The notes under the pieces: generated by a model | What the model was told of the DNA's origin: nothing | What the model saw: the letters and a program-made list of their open reading frames with translations, nothing else | Database searches by the model: none | Assembly (NCBI RefSeq): GCF_004803465.1 | Contig: NZ_SRSF01000015.1 | Coordinates: 1 to 32,674 of the forward strand | Reading direction: 5' to 3' | DNA: 32,674 nucleotides | Source: Neolewinella litorea | Lineage (GTDB): Bacteria > Bacteroidota > Bacteroidia > Chitinophagales > Saprospiraceae | In this document: positions 24,411-32,674 of the stretch, piece by piece | How the letters are laid out: every line of letters begins with the position of its first letter | Numbering within the stretch: the first letter of the stretch is position 1 | Translations under genes and position numbers: made by a program

Positions 24411-25949
24411 ATGATACGCCTCCTTCCGTTGCTTCCCTGCCTGCTCCTGCTGATCTTCGCTCCGGTCGGGCTGTCGGGCCAGTCGACCGCCGACTCGACC
24501 GCGGTGCCCCCCGCCAAGACCTTCACCTCCCAACAGCGAGTAACCTTCGGCGGCAAGGCCGTCGACCTCGACGCCACCACCGGTACCCTCCTGCTGCGCG
24601 ACGAAAACGATAAGCCCATCGCCCACTTCGGCTACACCAGCTACCTGGCCCGCAACGCCGATCCGGCAAACCCCCGCCCGGTCGTTTTTGCCTACAATGG
24701 CGGTCCGCTGTCGGCCTCCTTCTGGCTGCACGTCGGCATTCTCGGTCCGAAGCGGATCGCCACCGAAGACCTGGTCTTCAATACGGTGCCCCCCTACGAG
24801 CTCGTGAATAACGATTACTCCCTGCTGGAGGTAGCCGACCTGGTGATGATCGACCCGGTAGGCGTGGGCTTCAGCAAGCCGGTCGGCGAGGCGAAGTGGG
24901 CCGACTTCTGGGGTACCGACCAGGACATCCGCAGCATCGGACTCTTCATCGAGCAATTCCTGATCCAGCACGACCGCATGAACGCCGCCAAGTTCCTGCT
25001 TGGCGAAAGCTACGGCACCTTCCGCAACGCCGGACTGGTACGCCATATGCAGGAGAAGGGGCTGATGATGAACGGCGTCATCATGGTCTCGGCTACCCTC
25101 GACGTGCACGACCTCTTCTTCGGGGCCGGCCACGACCAGAGCTACCTGGTCTTCCTGCCTACCTACGCCGCGGCGGGCTGGTTCCACGAGTTGGTACCGA
25201 ACCGGCCGGACGACCTGGAAGCCTTCTTGGACGAGGTGCGCACCTTCACCGAGGAGGAATACGCGCCCGCCTTACTTCGGGGCGACCGCCTCACCGACGC
25301 CGAACGGCAACGCATCGCCGGCCAGCTCGAACGCTATACCGGAATTGGTAGCGACGTGTGGCTGCGGGCCAACCTTCGCCTCAACGACGGCGAGTTCTTC
25401 CAGGAACTCAACCGCGAGACCCGCGCCACTACGGGCCGACTTGACGCGCGGTTCACCGCCATCAACCAGGACCCGATGACCCAGCGCCCCGAACGCGATG
25501 ACCCCTTCTCGGAAGCCATCCAGGGGGCCTACATCACCGCCTTCCGCGACTACCTCTACCGGGAGCTGGGCGCTGACCGCCGCATGACCTATACCAGTTC
25601 CAGCGGCGGCCGGGAGGGCTTCAAGTGGGACTGGTCGCACGAAGGGAATATGGGCTGGGGCACCCAGGCGGCCGTGAGTACGGCGGCGGATCTGGCGGCG
25701 GCCATGTCGGCCAACCCCAATCTCGATGTACTGATCCTGCAGGGATACTACGACGCGGCCACCCCCTTCTACGGCATCGAGCATACGGTGCATCACCTCG
25801 GTCTCGATCCCAGTATCCGCGACAACATCCGTATCGAATACTTTGAAGCCGGCCACATGATGTACGTGAAGGAGGATTCGCGCCGCAAGTGGAAGCAGTT
25901 TGTGGACGCCTTCATCCAGGAGCATTCCGGAGAAACCGCCCGGCGCTGA
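24411..25949 (+). CDS. Secreted serine carboxypeptidase-like protein, peptidase family S10
   Basis: 512 residues with a signal peptide (about residues 1-23, ending LSGQ). The alpha/beta-hydrolase fold carries a full S10 triad: S200 in GESYG, D448 in GYYDAATPF, and H482 in EAGHMMYV. The usual oxyanion-hole loop NGGPG(C/S)S is altered here to NGGPLSAS (residues 96-103), which may change activity. The enzyme would remove C-terminal residues from peptides in the periplasm or outside the cell. Length is normal for bacterial S10 proteins. It lies between an exported isomerase-like gene (36 bp before) and tryptophan dioxygenase (59 bp after), perhaps one transcript. Confidence 0.87.
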   Translation: MIRLLPLLPCLLLLIFAPVGLSGQSTADSTAVPPAKTFTSQQRVTFGGKAVDLDATTGTLLLRDENDKPIAHFGYTSYLARNADPANPRPVVFAYNGGPLSASFWLHVGILGPKRIATEDLVFNTVPPYELVNNDYSLLEVADLVMIDPVGVGFSKPVGEAKWADFWGTDQDIRSIGLFIEQFLIQHDRMNAAKFLLGESYGTFRNAGLVRHMQEKGLMMNGVIMVSATLDVHDLFFGAGHDQSYLVFLPTYAAAGWFHELVPNRPDDLEAFLDEVRTFTEEEYAPALLRGDRLTDAERQRIAGQLERYTGIGSDVWLRANLRLNDGEFFQELNRETRATTGRLDARFTAINQDPMTQRPERDDPFSEAIQGAYITAFRDYLYRELGADRRMTYTSSSGGREGFKWDWSHEGNMGWGTQAAVSTAADLAAAMSANPNLDVLILQGYYDAATPFYGIEHTVHHLGLDPSIRDNIRIEYFEAGHMMYVKEDSRRKWKQFVDAFIQEHSGETARR

Positions 25950-26008
25950 CGCAAACGGGCATCACCCAAGTTGTATACGGTACATTGGACATTGAAACGT
26001 AAGTCACC

Positions 26009-27100
26009 ATGTCCGAGAAGTACACCACCATTCACTACCACAACTACCTGGAGCTGGACGCGCTGCTCTCCCTGCAGAAGGAGCGCAGCAAGGCCCTCGG
26101 GGAGGCGGCCCACGACGAGACGCTCTTCATCATCATGCACCAGGTGTGCGAACTGTGGTTCAAGCAGATCCTGACCGAGCTCGACTCCGTCATTCTTCTG
26201 TTCCGGGAGGAAAGGGTGAGGGAAGACAATATGCACACCGTACTGCTGCGGCTGCGGCGCATTAATTCCATCATCGACCTGCTGATCGAGCAGGTTAAGG
26301 TGATGGAGACAATGACGCCGCTCGACTTTCTGGACTTCCGCGACTACCTCTTCCCCGCCTCGGGCTTCCAAAGCTGGCAGTTCCGCATGATCGAGACTAC
26401 GCTCGGATTACGGGAGGAGGACCGGCTTACTTACCACGGGAAGTCGTACAAAATCGTCTTCACCGAGGAGCAGAAGGCCCACCTAACGGACATCGAGCGG
26501 AGCGGCAGCCTCTTCGACCTCGTGGCGCGGTGGCTGGAGCGTACCCCCTTCCTGCGCTTCCGGGGATTTGATTTCCTGAGCGCCTACAAGGAGGCGGTGG
26601 AGCGCATGATCGCCCGCGACCAGCAACACATCCGCGACAGCGAACTGAGCCCCAAAATGAAGGAGATGCGGCTGCGCGTTTTGGGGGATACGACGACCTA
26701 CTTCCGCCACGTCCTCGACCGGGAGGAGCACGAGCGCATGGTGGCCGCCGGTGAGGCGCGTCTGAGCTACGACGCTACCATCGCCGCCCTGCTGATCAAC
26801 CTCTACCGCGACCAGCCGATCCTCAACATTCCCTTCCAGTTGCTCACTGAACTGATGGTCATTGATGAAGGCCTCACCACCTGGCGCTACCGCCACGCGC
26901 AGATGGTCATGCGGATGATCGGCAACAAGATCGGCACCGGGGGTTCTTCCGGACACGACTACCTGGCCCGCACCGCCGAGCAGCACAAGATCTTCCGCGA
27001 CCTGCACAACATCTCTTCCCTGCTCATTCCGCGGTCGGCCCTACCCGACCTGCCGGAAGAGCTGGCGCGCGGACTGGGATTCCACTTTCGGGGAAAGTAA
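26009..27100 (+). CDS. kynA: Tryptophan 2,3-dioxygenase
   Basis: 363 residues, cytoplasmic, heme-dependent. It opens the indole ring of L-tryptophan with O2 to give N-formylkynurenine, the first step of the kynurenine pathway. Family residues are in place: H44 in FIIMHQVCELWFKQ (active-site base region), the substrate-binding arginine in FQSWQFRMIE, the proximal heme ligand H296 in TWRYRHAQMV, and the GTGGSSGHDYL loop that closes over the substrate. It is longer than the smallest bacterial enzymes (about 280) and closer to animal TDO size. No kynureninase or formamidase gene is adjacent. It lies 59 bp after the peptidase gene, which might supply amino acids. Confidence 0.93.
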   Translation: MSEKYTTIHYHNYLELDALLSLQKERSKALGEAAHDETLFIIMHQVCELWFKQILTELDSVILLFREERVREDNMHTVLLRLRRINSIIDLLIEQVKVMETMTPLDFLDFRDYLFPASGFQSWQFRMIETTLGLREEDRLTYHGKSYKIVFTEEQKAHLTDIERSGSLFDLVARWLERTPFLRFRGFDFLSAYKEAVERMIARDQQHIRDSELSPKMKEMRLRVLGDTTTYFRHVLDREEHERMVAAGEARLSYDATIAALLINLYRDQPILNIPFQLLTELMVIDEGLTTWRYRHAQMVMRMIGNKIGTGGSSGHDYLARTAEQHKIFRDLHNISSLLIPRSALPDLPEELARGLGFHFRGK

Positions 27101-27106
27101 GCCCGT

Positions 27107-30100
27107 CTACCTACTCGGCTGTCCGGCGCCGCCGGAGGCCATCTTGAACTCCGTGCCGACGACGACCATGGGGGTGCCCTCCGGTTCATCCTCGTTGACG
27201 AAAACCAGGTACAGGTCGTGCGGCCCGTCGGTAATACCGCTGGGCGACTGGATGGCTACGGTAAGGAAACTGGGCTCGAAGGACATTTCTTCCGATGGTT
27301 CCAGGAAACTGGAAGTGCCGAGCAGCGGGCCGGTGGGGCTGTCGATGCGCAATTCCACCTTGCCGCCGACGCAGTTGACCCGGGGCTTGGGGGCCACGGC
27401 GGCTACGGTAAGCGCCTGCAGGCCTGCCAGGTGGACTGCGCGGAGCATAAGGTAGGCTCCGGAGCCGTCGACCAGGTTGATCTTCATCCCGTTCGTGGTC
27501 AGCGGACGCATCTTTTCAGTGGCGTCGTAATCGTGCACGCCCACGTTGGCATTGCGCAATACAAGTACGTCTTCCGCCTGTACGGGGGGGAGGCCGCGGG
27601 CCCCGCGGTCGCGGTAGGCGGCGCGAAGCAGCAGTACGCCCTGGCCGGCGTCACCTTCCGGCAATTCCGGGGTGTAGCTTCCCTGCAGGGGGCGGCGGTC
27701 GTTGGAGGCGGTAGTGTTCAGGCTCATGATGTAGTCGACCATCCGGGCAGCGTCGGATTCCGGCAGGTCGGGGTGGGCGGCCATGGCGTTTTCGCCCCAG
27801 ACGCCGCTGCCCCCGGCAATGATTTTGCCGGTCAGGTACTCCTTGGCCTCGGGGTCGTCCTGGTAACGGGCTGCTACGGCGCGCCAGGTGGGGCCGATCG
27901 ATTCTTTCTCGAGGGCGTGGCAGCTGATGCAGTCGTTCTCTCCGATGAGGCTTTCGCCCTGACTGGCCATGGCACCCGCGTCCGCGCCCCGATGGCCGCG
28001 GGCGATGGCTACCTGATCGTATCCTTCGGGGAGATAGTCCATGGTGAGTACGACCGATCCGGGATCGATGCCCTGACCCAGCTTACCGTCTTCGGCGTCG
28101 CTAACCTCCACCGCGTAGTCGATGGGCGTGCCGGGGGTGTAGAAGCTGCGGCTAGCGCCGGAGAGCACGAGCTGAACTTTCGGTACGGCGTTCCCGGCGG
28201 AGATATCGACGCTGGAAGTGGTGGTACCCCCCTGTCCGTCGTCGACGGTGAGGGTAGCCTGGTACAGACCGGACTCATCGAGGGTAAGGTCGACTTCCTG
28301 GCCTTCGAAGGTTTGGGAGTACCCGTTTTCGCTGGTGACCGTCCAGCGGAAGCTGAGCGGATCATCGTCGGCGTCCTTTACTTCTTCGGCGGAGAGGGTC
28401 ACCGAGAGGGGCAGCGTTCCGCCGGCCTTATCGGCGGTAGCGATGGCCTGGGGTAGGCGGTTGCCCGCGTTGTATTCGATGCGGATGAGGCGCGCATCCT
28501 TGTTCTGGGAGAACCAGCCCGAGCCGTATTCCAGCATGTAGAGGTCGCCGTTGTCGGCGAAGGCCATGTCCATGGGGTTGTTGAAGGTGGTATTAGGCAT
28601 GAAGCGTTCCATGGAGACCAGGTCGCCGGATTCGTCCATGGTCACCGCCATGATCCAGCCCCGCATCCATTCGTAAGCCAGTAGCTTGCCGTCGTAGTAG
28701 GGGGGGAAGGCGCGTTCGGCACCGACGAAGTCGTCGTGGTAATACACCGGCCCGGCCATGGCATTCCGGCCGCCGTTGCCCACCAGCGGAAACTCCTGAG
28801 AAGCGCCGTAGGGGTACCAGATGAAGGCCTCTTGGGCGGGCGGGAGCTGTTCCAGTCCCGTATTGTTGGGGGAGGCGTTGACGGGGGCGGCGGGGTCCCA
28901 TTTTTCATCCGAGGTGCCGGTGGCGAAGTCGTAGCGGTGGTAGGCCTTGTTGTCGCCCACGAAGTGTGGCCAGCCGTAGTTGCCGGCCTGCCGGGCCTGG
29001 CCTACCTCGTCGTGACCGGCCGGGCCGCGGGTGGAGTCGGGGTCGGAGGCGTCGGGGCCCACGTCGCCCCAGTACAGGTATCCGGTGTGGGGGTCGACCG
29101 AGATCCGGAAGGGGTTGCGGTGGCCCATGGTGTAGATTTCCGGGCGGGTCTTTTCGGTGCCTTCGGGGAAGAGGTTGCCGGCGGGGATGGTGTAGCTTCC
29201 GTCGGGCTGGGGCGTAATGCGGAGGACCTTGCCGCGCAGGTCATTGGTGTTGGCGGAGGACTTCTGAGCGTCCCAGGGGGAGCGGCCGGGTCGTTCGTCG
29301 CTGGGACTGTAGCCGTTGGAAGCGTGGGGGTTGGTGTTGTCGCCCGTTGAGAGGTAGAGGTTGCCCTCGGCGTCGAAGGCAATGGACCCGGCCGTGTGGC
29401 AGCATTCCTCGCGTTGTACGGGTACGGTCAGCATCACCTTTTTGGAGTCCAGCAGCAGTTCGTCGCCTTCCATGGTAAAGCGGGCCAGCACGTTGGCCGA
29501 GGTGTCGGGATCTGAGTAGAAAAGATAGATGTGCTGGTTGCTGGCGAAGTCGGGATCCTTGTTCAAGCCCAGCAGGCCGTCTTCCGCGACTGAGGTTTCG
29601 CCCTTTGTGTTGGTGTACACCGTGCTCACCCGAAGGGTGGCGATGGTCTCCAGGGTGCCGGTGCTGTTGTGGTAGAGCTTGACGGCCCCCTTGCGCTCGA
29701 TGAAGAGGATACGGTCTTCGTCCAGAAGAGTGAGTTCCATGGGTTCGTCGAGCCCTTCGGCCAGGACGACCTTCGTGAAGCGGTTCTCTTCCGGCCGCGA
29801 TTGGGCGAAATCGAGGGGTTTGGGATTGTCCCCACCCATGGCGTAGTGCAGTCCGGCGGCGAGGTGATTCAGAAAGAGGGGCTCGGTATAGGCTTCAGGG
29901 GTATGTCCTAGAGCGGTATAGAAGGCGCGGCCCCCGTCAAATTCGTGGTACCAGCTCATGGGGTGGAAATCAGGGTTCTTGCCGCCGACGTAGCTGGTTT
30001 CGTCGATGGCCAGTACGGGGTGTACGTGATCGGACAGGTTGCGGAAGCTGTAGAACTCGTCGGTCCACTCAAATTCCTCTGGCATGCCGGCGGTGGCCCA

Positions 30101-30580
30101 GCTGTCCGTGTCCAAAACGGTGAAGCGGCCGGTCTGCACGTTGCTGGGATCACTGGGGTGGTCGAGGAAGTAGGCCCCGGCCAGTTGTCCGTACCAGGGC
30201 CACTCGTATTCGGTATCGGTCGCCGAATGGACACCTACGTAGCCGCCGCCCGCCTGGATATAGCGTTCGAAGGTTTCCTGCTGTTTGGGGTCCAGGACGT
30301 CACCCGTCGTGTTCAGGAAGACGACCGCTTGGTAGCCGCTGAGATTGGCTTCCGTGAACGCCCCGGCGTCTTCGGTAAAGTCGGCGCGGAAATTCTTCTC
30401 CTTCGCCAGTTGGCGCAGGGCTTCCTGGCCGGCCCCGATCGATTCGTGGCGGAAGCCTTCCGTCTTGCTGAAGACGAGCACGGCCGGGTCGGGCTGATCG
30501 GGCTGATCGGTACAGGAGGATATCAGGCAAGTCAGCGCGAGGGTGAGTAGCAGGAACAAAGGGGCAAGGCGGTGTGGCAT
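27107..30580 (-). CDS. Multidomain lipoprotein: ThuA, PQQ-type sugar dehydrogenase, PKD, cytochrome c, C-terminal beta domain
   Basis: 1157 residues from ATG 30580; an earlier TTG in frame (30610) is less likely because the signal starts at MPHRL. The lipobox ISSC (C23) predicts an outer- or inner-membrane lipoprotein. In order: a ThuA-like glutamine-amidotransferase fold (about 30-260, ending HYAMGG); a glucose/sorbosone dehydrogenase beta-propeller (about 270-690, with GLDEPMELTLL and YWGDVGPDA); a PKD domain (about 705-797); a class I cytochrome c with CISCH at 884-888 and a likely axial Met in ENAMAAHP; and a carbohydrate-binding-like beta domain (about 970-1150). The propeller probably oxidises a sugar and passes electrons to the fused heme. 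The family is known in Bacteroidetes; the substrate is unknown. Confidence 0.9.
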   Translation of the reverse strand: MPHRLAPLFLLLTLALTCLISSCTDQPDQPDPAVLVFSKTEGFRHESIGAGQEALRQLAKEKNFRADFTEDAGAFTEANLSGYQAVVFLNTTGDVLDPKQQETFERYIQAGGGYVGVHSATDTEYEWPWYGQLAGAYFLDHPSDPSNVQTGRFTVLDTDSWATAGMPEEFEWTDEFYSFRNLSDHVHPVLAIDETSYVGGKNPDFHPMSWYHEFDGGRAFYTALGHTPEAYTEPLFLNHLAAGLHYAMGGDNPKPLDFAQSRPEENRFTKVVLAEGLDEPMELTLLDEDRILFIERKGAVKLYHNSTGTLETIATLRVSTVYTNTKGETSVAEDGLLGLNKDPDFASNQHIYLFYSDPDTSANVLARFTMEGDELLLDSKKVMLTVPVQREECCHTAGSIAFDAEGNLYLSTGDNTNPHASNGYSPSDERPGRSPWDAQKSSANTNDLRGKVLRITPQPDGSYTIPAGNLFPEGTEKTRPEIYTMGHRNPFRISVDPHTGYLYWGDVGPDASDPDSTRGPAGHDEVGQARQAGNYGWPHFVGDNKAYHRYDFATGTSDEKWDPAAPVNASPNNTGLEQLPPAQEAFIWYPYGASQEFPLVGNGGRNAMAGPVYYHDDFVGAERAFPPYYDGKLLAYEWMRGWIMAVTMDESGDLVSMERFMPNTTFNNPMDMAFADNGDLYMLEYGSGWFSQNKDARLIRIEYNAGNRLPQAIATADKAGGTLPLSVTLSAEEVKDADDDPLSFRWTVTSENGYSQTFEGQEVDLTLDESGLYQATLTVDDGQGGTTTSSVDISAGNAVPKVQLVLSGASRSFYTPGTPIDYAVEVSDAEDGKLGQGIDPGSVVLTMDYLPEGYDQVAIARGHRGADAGAMASQGESLIGENDCISCHALEKESIGPTWRAVAARYQDDPEAKEYLTGKIIAGGSGVWGENAMAAHPDLPESDAARMVDYIMSLNTTASNDRRPLQGSYTPELPEGDAGQGVLLLRAAYRDRGARGLPPVQAEDVLVLRNANVGVHDYDATEKMRPLTTNGMKINLVDGSGAYLMLRAVHLAGLQALTVAAVAPKPRVNCVGGKVELRIDSPTGPLLGTSSFLEPSEEMSFEPSFLTVAIQSPSGITDGPHDLYLVFVNEDEPEGTPMVVVGTEFKMASGGAGQPSR

Positions 30581-30689
30581 GGCAATGATCGATCGAGAAT
30601 GAGTGTCCAAAGATAGTGCAGTTCAGGGCTATTGTCTGAACTCTATGACAATAGCCCGTGGATAACCAGCGTAAGTCGAGAAATCCGGT

Positions 30690-31142
30690 TCAGCCCACCG
30701 TTTTCTCCATACACACGCTGCCGGTGACGCCGGCGTACGGGCCGTAATTTTCCGCCATGCGTTGGTAGCCGTGTTTGGTGTACAGCCGGATTGCCGGGGT
30801 TTGCCGGATGCCGGTCTCAAGGATCAGACGCCTGAAACCCAGTTCGGCGGCCCAGGCTTCCAGTTCGTGCAGGATCCGGCCCGCCAGTCCGCGGCCCCGC
30901 GCCTCGTCGGTGGTGTACATCCGTTTTACCTCCGCGGTGGTCTTTCGGTAATGCTTGAGGGCCCCGCAGGCGAGGGCCTTATCGTCTTCGAGGAGCAGCA
31001 CTACGTGGCGAATGGCGTCCGATTTATTGAACTGGTCGTAGAACGCGTGGTCTTCGCCGTCGGTGACGGCCAGATCGCGGTCGAGTGACTTGATGAGGCG
31101 CCGGTATTCCGGGTGCGCGGGGGTGGTGCGGAGGATTTTCAT
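30690..31142 (-). CDS. GNAT-family N-acetyltransferase
   Basis: 150 residues from ATG 31142; a longer frame reaching 31313 runs into the preceding gene and is rejected. The acetyl-CoA binding signature RGRGLAGRILHELEAWA (motif A, Q/RxxGxG/A) is preceded by the strand AEVKRMYTTDE. The C-terminus has GFRRLILETG and AIRLYTKHGYQRM, typical motif B with its tyrosine. The acceptor cannot be predicted. The start overlaps the stop of the nucleoside hydrolase gene by ATGA, so the two are likely translated from one message. It is shorter than many GNATs but complete. Confidence 0.86.
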   Translation of the reverse strand: MKILRTTPAHPEYRRLIKSLDRDLAVTDGEDHAFYDQFNKSDAIRHVVLLLEDDKALACGALKHYRKTTAEVKRMYTTDEARGRGLAGRILHELEAWAAELGFRRLILETGIRQTPAIRLYTKHGYQRMAENYGPYAGVTGSVCMEKTVG

Positions 31143-32041
31143 TCGTAGGTCAGGAGTCGCTGCCAATAATCGCGGGCCATGGCTTCCTCGTCGATGTCGG
31201 TATAGATCCATACCTGGCGCCGGGTATTTTCGGGGGGCGTGGTCACCTGAATTTGGGTAGCCTGTTTGGGGTGGAGAAAAGCCTGCAGCAGGGCCACGTC
31301 CCACATGATCCACGATTCCGCTCCGGGGGCGAAGTTTTGCCAGCGTGCCTTGAGGTAGGCCCCGATGGGTCCGCTGCGGTCGAGCCTTTCAAAGGTGGGC
31401 TCGCGCCGCCACTCGTACTGCCGGGCGGTGGAGGTGGGCATGACGTGGAGTTCGAGGCCTTCGGCGTTGAGCAGGTAGTTGGCGGCGTTGAGGTCGCGGC
31501 GGATATTGAACTCGTCTTTGTTCCAATATCTGCCGGTGGTATCGTACTGGAAACCCAGGACGTAGGCGGTTATCTTGTCTTTGATGTCCGGGGCCAGGGC
31601 AATGGCGGAGGCGAGGTTGGTACTGGCACCGATGCACATCACGACCAGTTTTCCGGCACCTGCGCGCCGCGCCTCCTGAATGATGAGACGTGCGGCGGGA
31701 CTGTCGCGAGGATCGTAGCCGCCCCACGGTTGTCCCATAATGGTATCGGCTCCGAGCGGGTGGGGCAGATCGAGTCGGCCCGCCAGCGTAAGCAATTCCT
31801 CATTGAGGCGTTGGCTCTGGTACACGGTACTGTCGCCCGACATATGGTGGAACCACTGGGCGGAGTTTAGTCCTACCCAGTCGATGCTTTCCTCCGCGAA
31901 CAGGTAGGCGATGGCGTAGAGGTCGTCGATCTCGTTGGCGGTATCCGAGTCGAGAATCAGCCGCACTTTTTCGGTGGGTTGGGCAAGCACCGGGCTGCGG
32001 CAAGATGTCGCCAGGAGTAGTAGGAGGGGCAGGTAACGCAT
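31139..32041 (-). CDS. Exported nucleoside hydrolase-like protein
   Basis: 300 residues from ATG 32041; the in-frame extension to 32113 lies in repeat DNA. It has a signal peptide (MRYLPLLLLLATSC), with either a weak lipobox ATSC or cleavage after VLAQ. The mature start VRLILDSDTANEIDDLYAIAY holds the metal-binding DxD...DD pattern of inosine-uridine nucleoside hydrolases. LVVMCIGASTNLASAIAL is the second family motif, and MWDVALLQAFLHP fits the late Asp motif. The enzyme may hydrolyse N-ribosyl bonds of nucleosides or related glycosides outside the cytoplasm. The gene pairs with an overlapping GNAT gene. A distantly related fold, DUF1593, occurs at 15-16 kb. Confidence 0.86.
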   Translation of the reverse strand: MRYLPLLLLLATSCRSPVLAQPTEKVRLILDSDTANEIDDLYAIAYLFAEESIDWVGLNSAQWFHHMSGDSTVYQSQRLNEELLTLAGRLDLPHPLGADTIMGQPWGGYDPRDSPAARLIIQEARRAGAGKLVVMCIGASTNLASAIALAPDIKDKITAYVLGFQYDTTGRYWNKDEFNIRRDLNAANYLLNAEGLELHVMPTSTARQYEWRREPTFERLDRSGPIGAYLKARWQNFAPGAESWIMWDVALLQAFLHPKQATQIQVTTPPENTRRQVWIYTDIDEEAMARDYWQRLLTYE

Positions 32042-32087
32042 ACTGTGAAGATATGGAGCGCGGCGATCACAATTGGGGTGGGGTTTA

Positions 32088-32674
32088 GCGACTCCAGGCG
32101 CGATTTTTATCAAGCTTGAAAGCCCTCAACCCGTGGAGGTAAGCGGGCTGAGCGACTCTGGGCGCGACTGTAATCGGGCTTGAAAGCCCTCAACCCGTGG
32201 GGGCAAGCGGGCTGAGCGACTCCAGGCGCGATTTTTATCGGGCTTGAAAGCGTTTAACCCGTGGAGGTAAGCGGGCTGCGCGACTCCAGGCGCGATTTTT
32301 ATCGGGCTTGAAAGTCCTCAACCCGAGTGGGAAAGCGGGCTGAGCGACTCCAGGCGCGATCATTCTCGGGCTGGAAAGCCCTCAACCTGTGTTGGCAAGC
32401 GGGCTGAGCGACTCCAGGCACGACTGTAATCGGGCTTGAAAGCCCTCAACCCGTGGGGGCAAGCGGGCTGAGCGACTCCAGGCGCGATTTTTATCGGGCT
32501 TGAAAGCGTTTAACCCGTGGAGGTAAGCGGGCTGCGCGACTCCAGGCGCGATTTTTATCGGGCTTGAAAGTCCTCAACCCGAGTGGGAAAGCGGGCTGAG
32601 CGACTCCAGGCGCGATCATTCTCGGGCTGGAAAGCCCTCAACCTGTGTTGGCAAGCGGGCTGAGCGACTCCAGG
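32088..32674 (+). repeat. 64-bp satellite with a 256-bp higher-order block
   Basis: Units begin with gcgactccaggcgcga at 32088, 32152, 32216, 32280, 32344, 32408, 32472, 32536, 32600 and (partial) 32664, exactly 64 bp apart. Units 2-5 and 6-9 are the same series of four variants, with about three differences in all. Most units have a gggctt-ga-aagccc hairpin. The array runs off the right edge of the window. Confidence 0.93.

Noticed and set aside
23898-25187. 429-codon minus-strand frame across the isomerase and peptidase genes
   Set aside because: It crosses two well-supported genes in antisense and shows no family motif.
27218-28456. 412-codon plus-strand frame inside the ThuA/dehydrogenase gene
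   Set aside because: Antisense shadow with skewed composition; the opposite strand encodes PKD, cytochrome c and binding domains.
32088-32674. CRISPR array or truncated coding repeat
   Set aside because: The full 64-bp unit repeats without unique spacers, and 64 is not a multiple of three, so frames do not persist from unit to unit.

Overview
The window looks like chromosomal DNA of a high-GC marine-type Bacteroidetes, probably Lewinella-like (Saprospirales). The support is a protein with a C-terminal type IX secretion sorting domain, TTTG/TAnnTTTG-type promoters, a GreA/GreB-like small protein of the Bacteroidetes type, a ThuA/sugar-dehydrogenase/PKD/cytochrome c lipoprotein, and weak Shine-Dalgarno sites. 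This placement is inference from protein families, not a database match.

Left part (1-7.5 kb): a decayed accessory or defence-like region. The 3' end of an IS21-family element (istB plus terminal sequence) abuts the C-terminal stub of mcrC. Then come an SDR dehydrogenase pseudogene with an in-frame stop, a HEPN-like/CBS protein, an MntA/HepT (MNT-HEPN) toxin-antitoxin pair whose hepT carries a one-base frameshift and which lies between two diverged copies of a ~200-bp sequence, a cytoplasmic GAF histidine kinase whose GTG start lies in a long hairpin, a methyltransferase, and an excisionase-type HTH/PIN toxin-antitoxin operon with a palindrome over its likely promoter.

Middle (7.5-19.5 kb): mostly intact metabolic and surface genes. 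These are a secreted beta-helix protein, a GreA/GreB-like factor, a sodium:dicarboxylate symporter, a 962-residue T9SS-exported protein with six near-identical 106-residue repeats, a DUF1593 nucleoside-hydrolase-like secreted protein, a UspA protein beside the remnant of a second copy, a cupin, a small membrane protein and a Gfo/Idh/MocA oxidoreductase. A 47-bp tandem repeat (six copies) lies upstream of the beta-helix gene.

19.5-22.6 kb: a repeat-rich stretch around an endonuclease/exonuclease/phosphatase-family gene. It contains eight and six copies of two mutually inverted ~48-bp arms, seven short hairpins with constant stems and variable loops, and a tandem duplication of a ~572-bp unit with a nearly invariant ~290-bp core. 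No protein is convincingly encoded there.

Right part (22.9-32.7 kb): an NADPH-dependent FMN reductase; a probable co-directional run of a secreted sugar isomerase-like TIM barrel, an S10 peptidase and tryptophan 2,3-dioxygenase; then, on the minus strand, the large ThuA/PQQ-type dehydrogenase/cytochrome c lipoprotein and a nucleoside hydrolase/GNAT pair. The window ends inside a 64-bp satellite organised as a duplicated 256-bp higher-order block. Diverged members of the same family occur in both orientations behind the symporter at 11.5 kb.

The least explained material is the structured repeat DNA: the inverted arms, the 572-bp duplication, and the 47-bp and 64-bp satellites. Several of these vary in ways that keep RNA base pairing.
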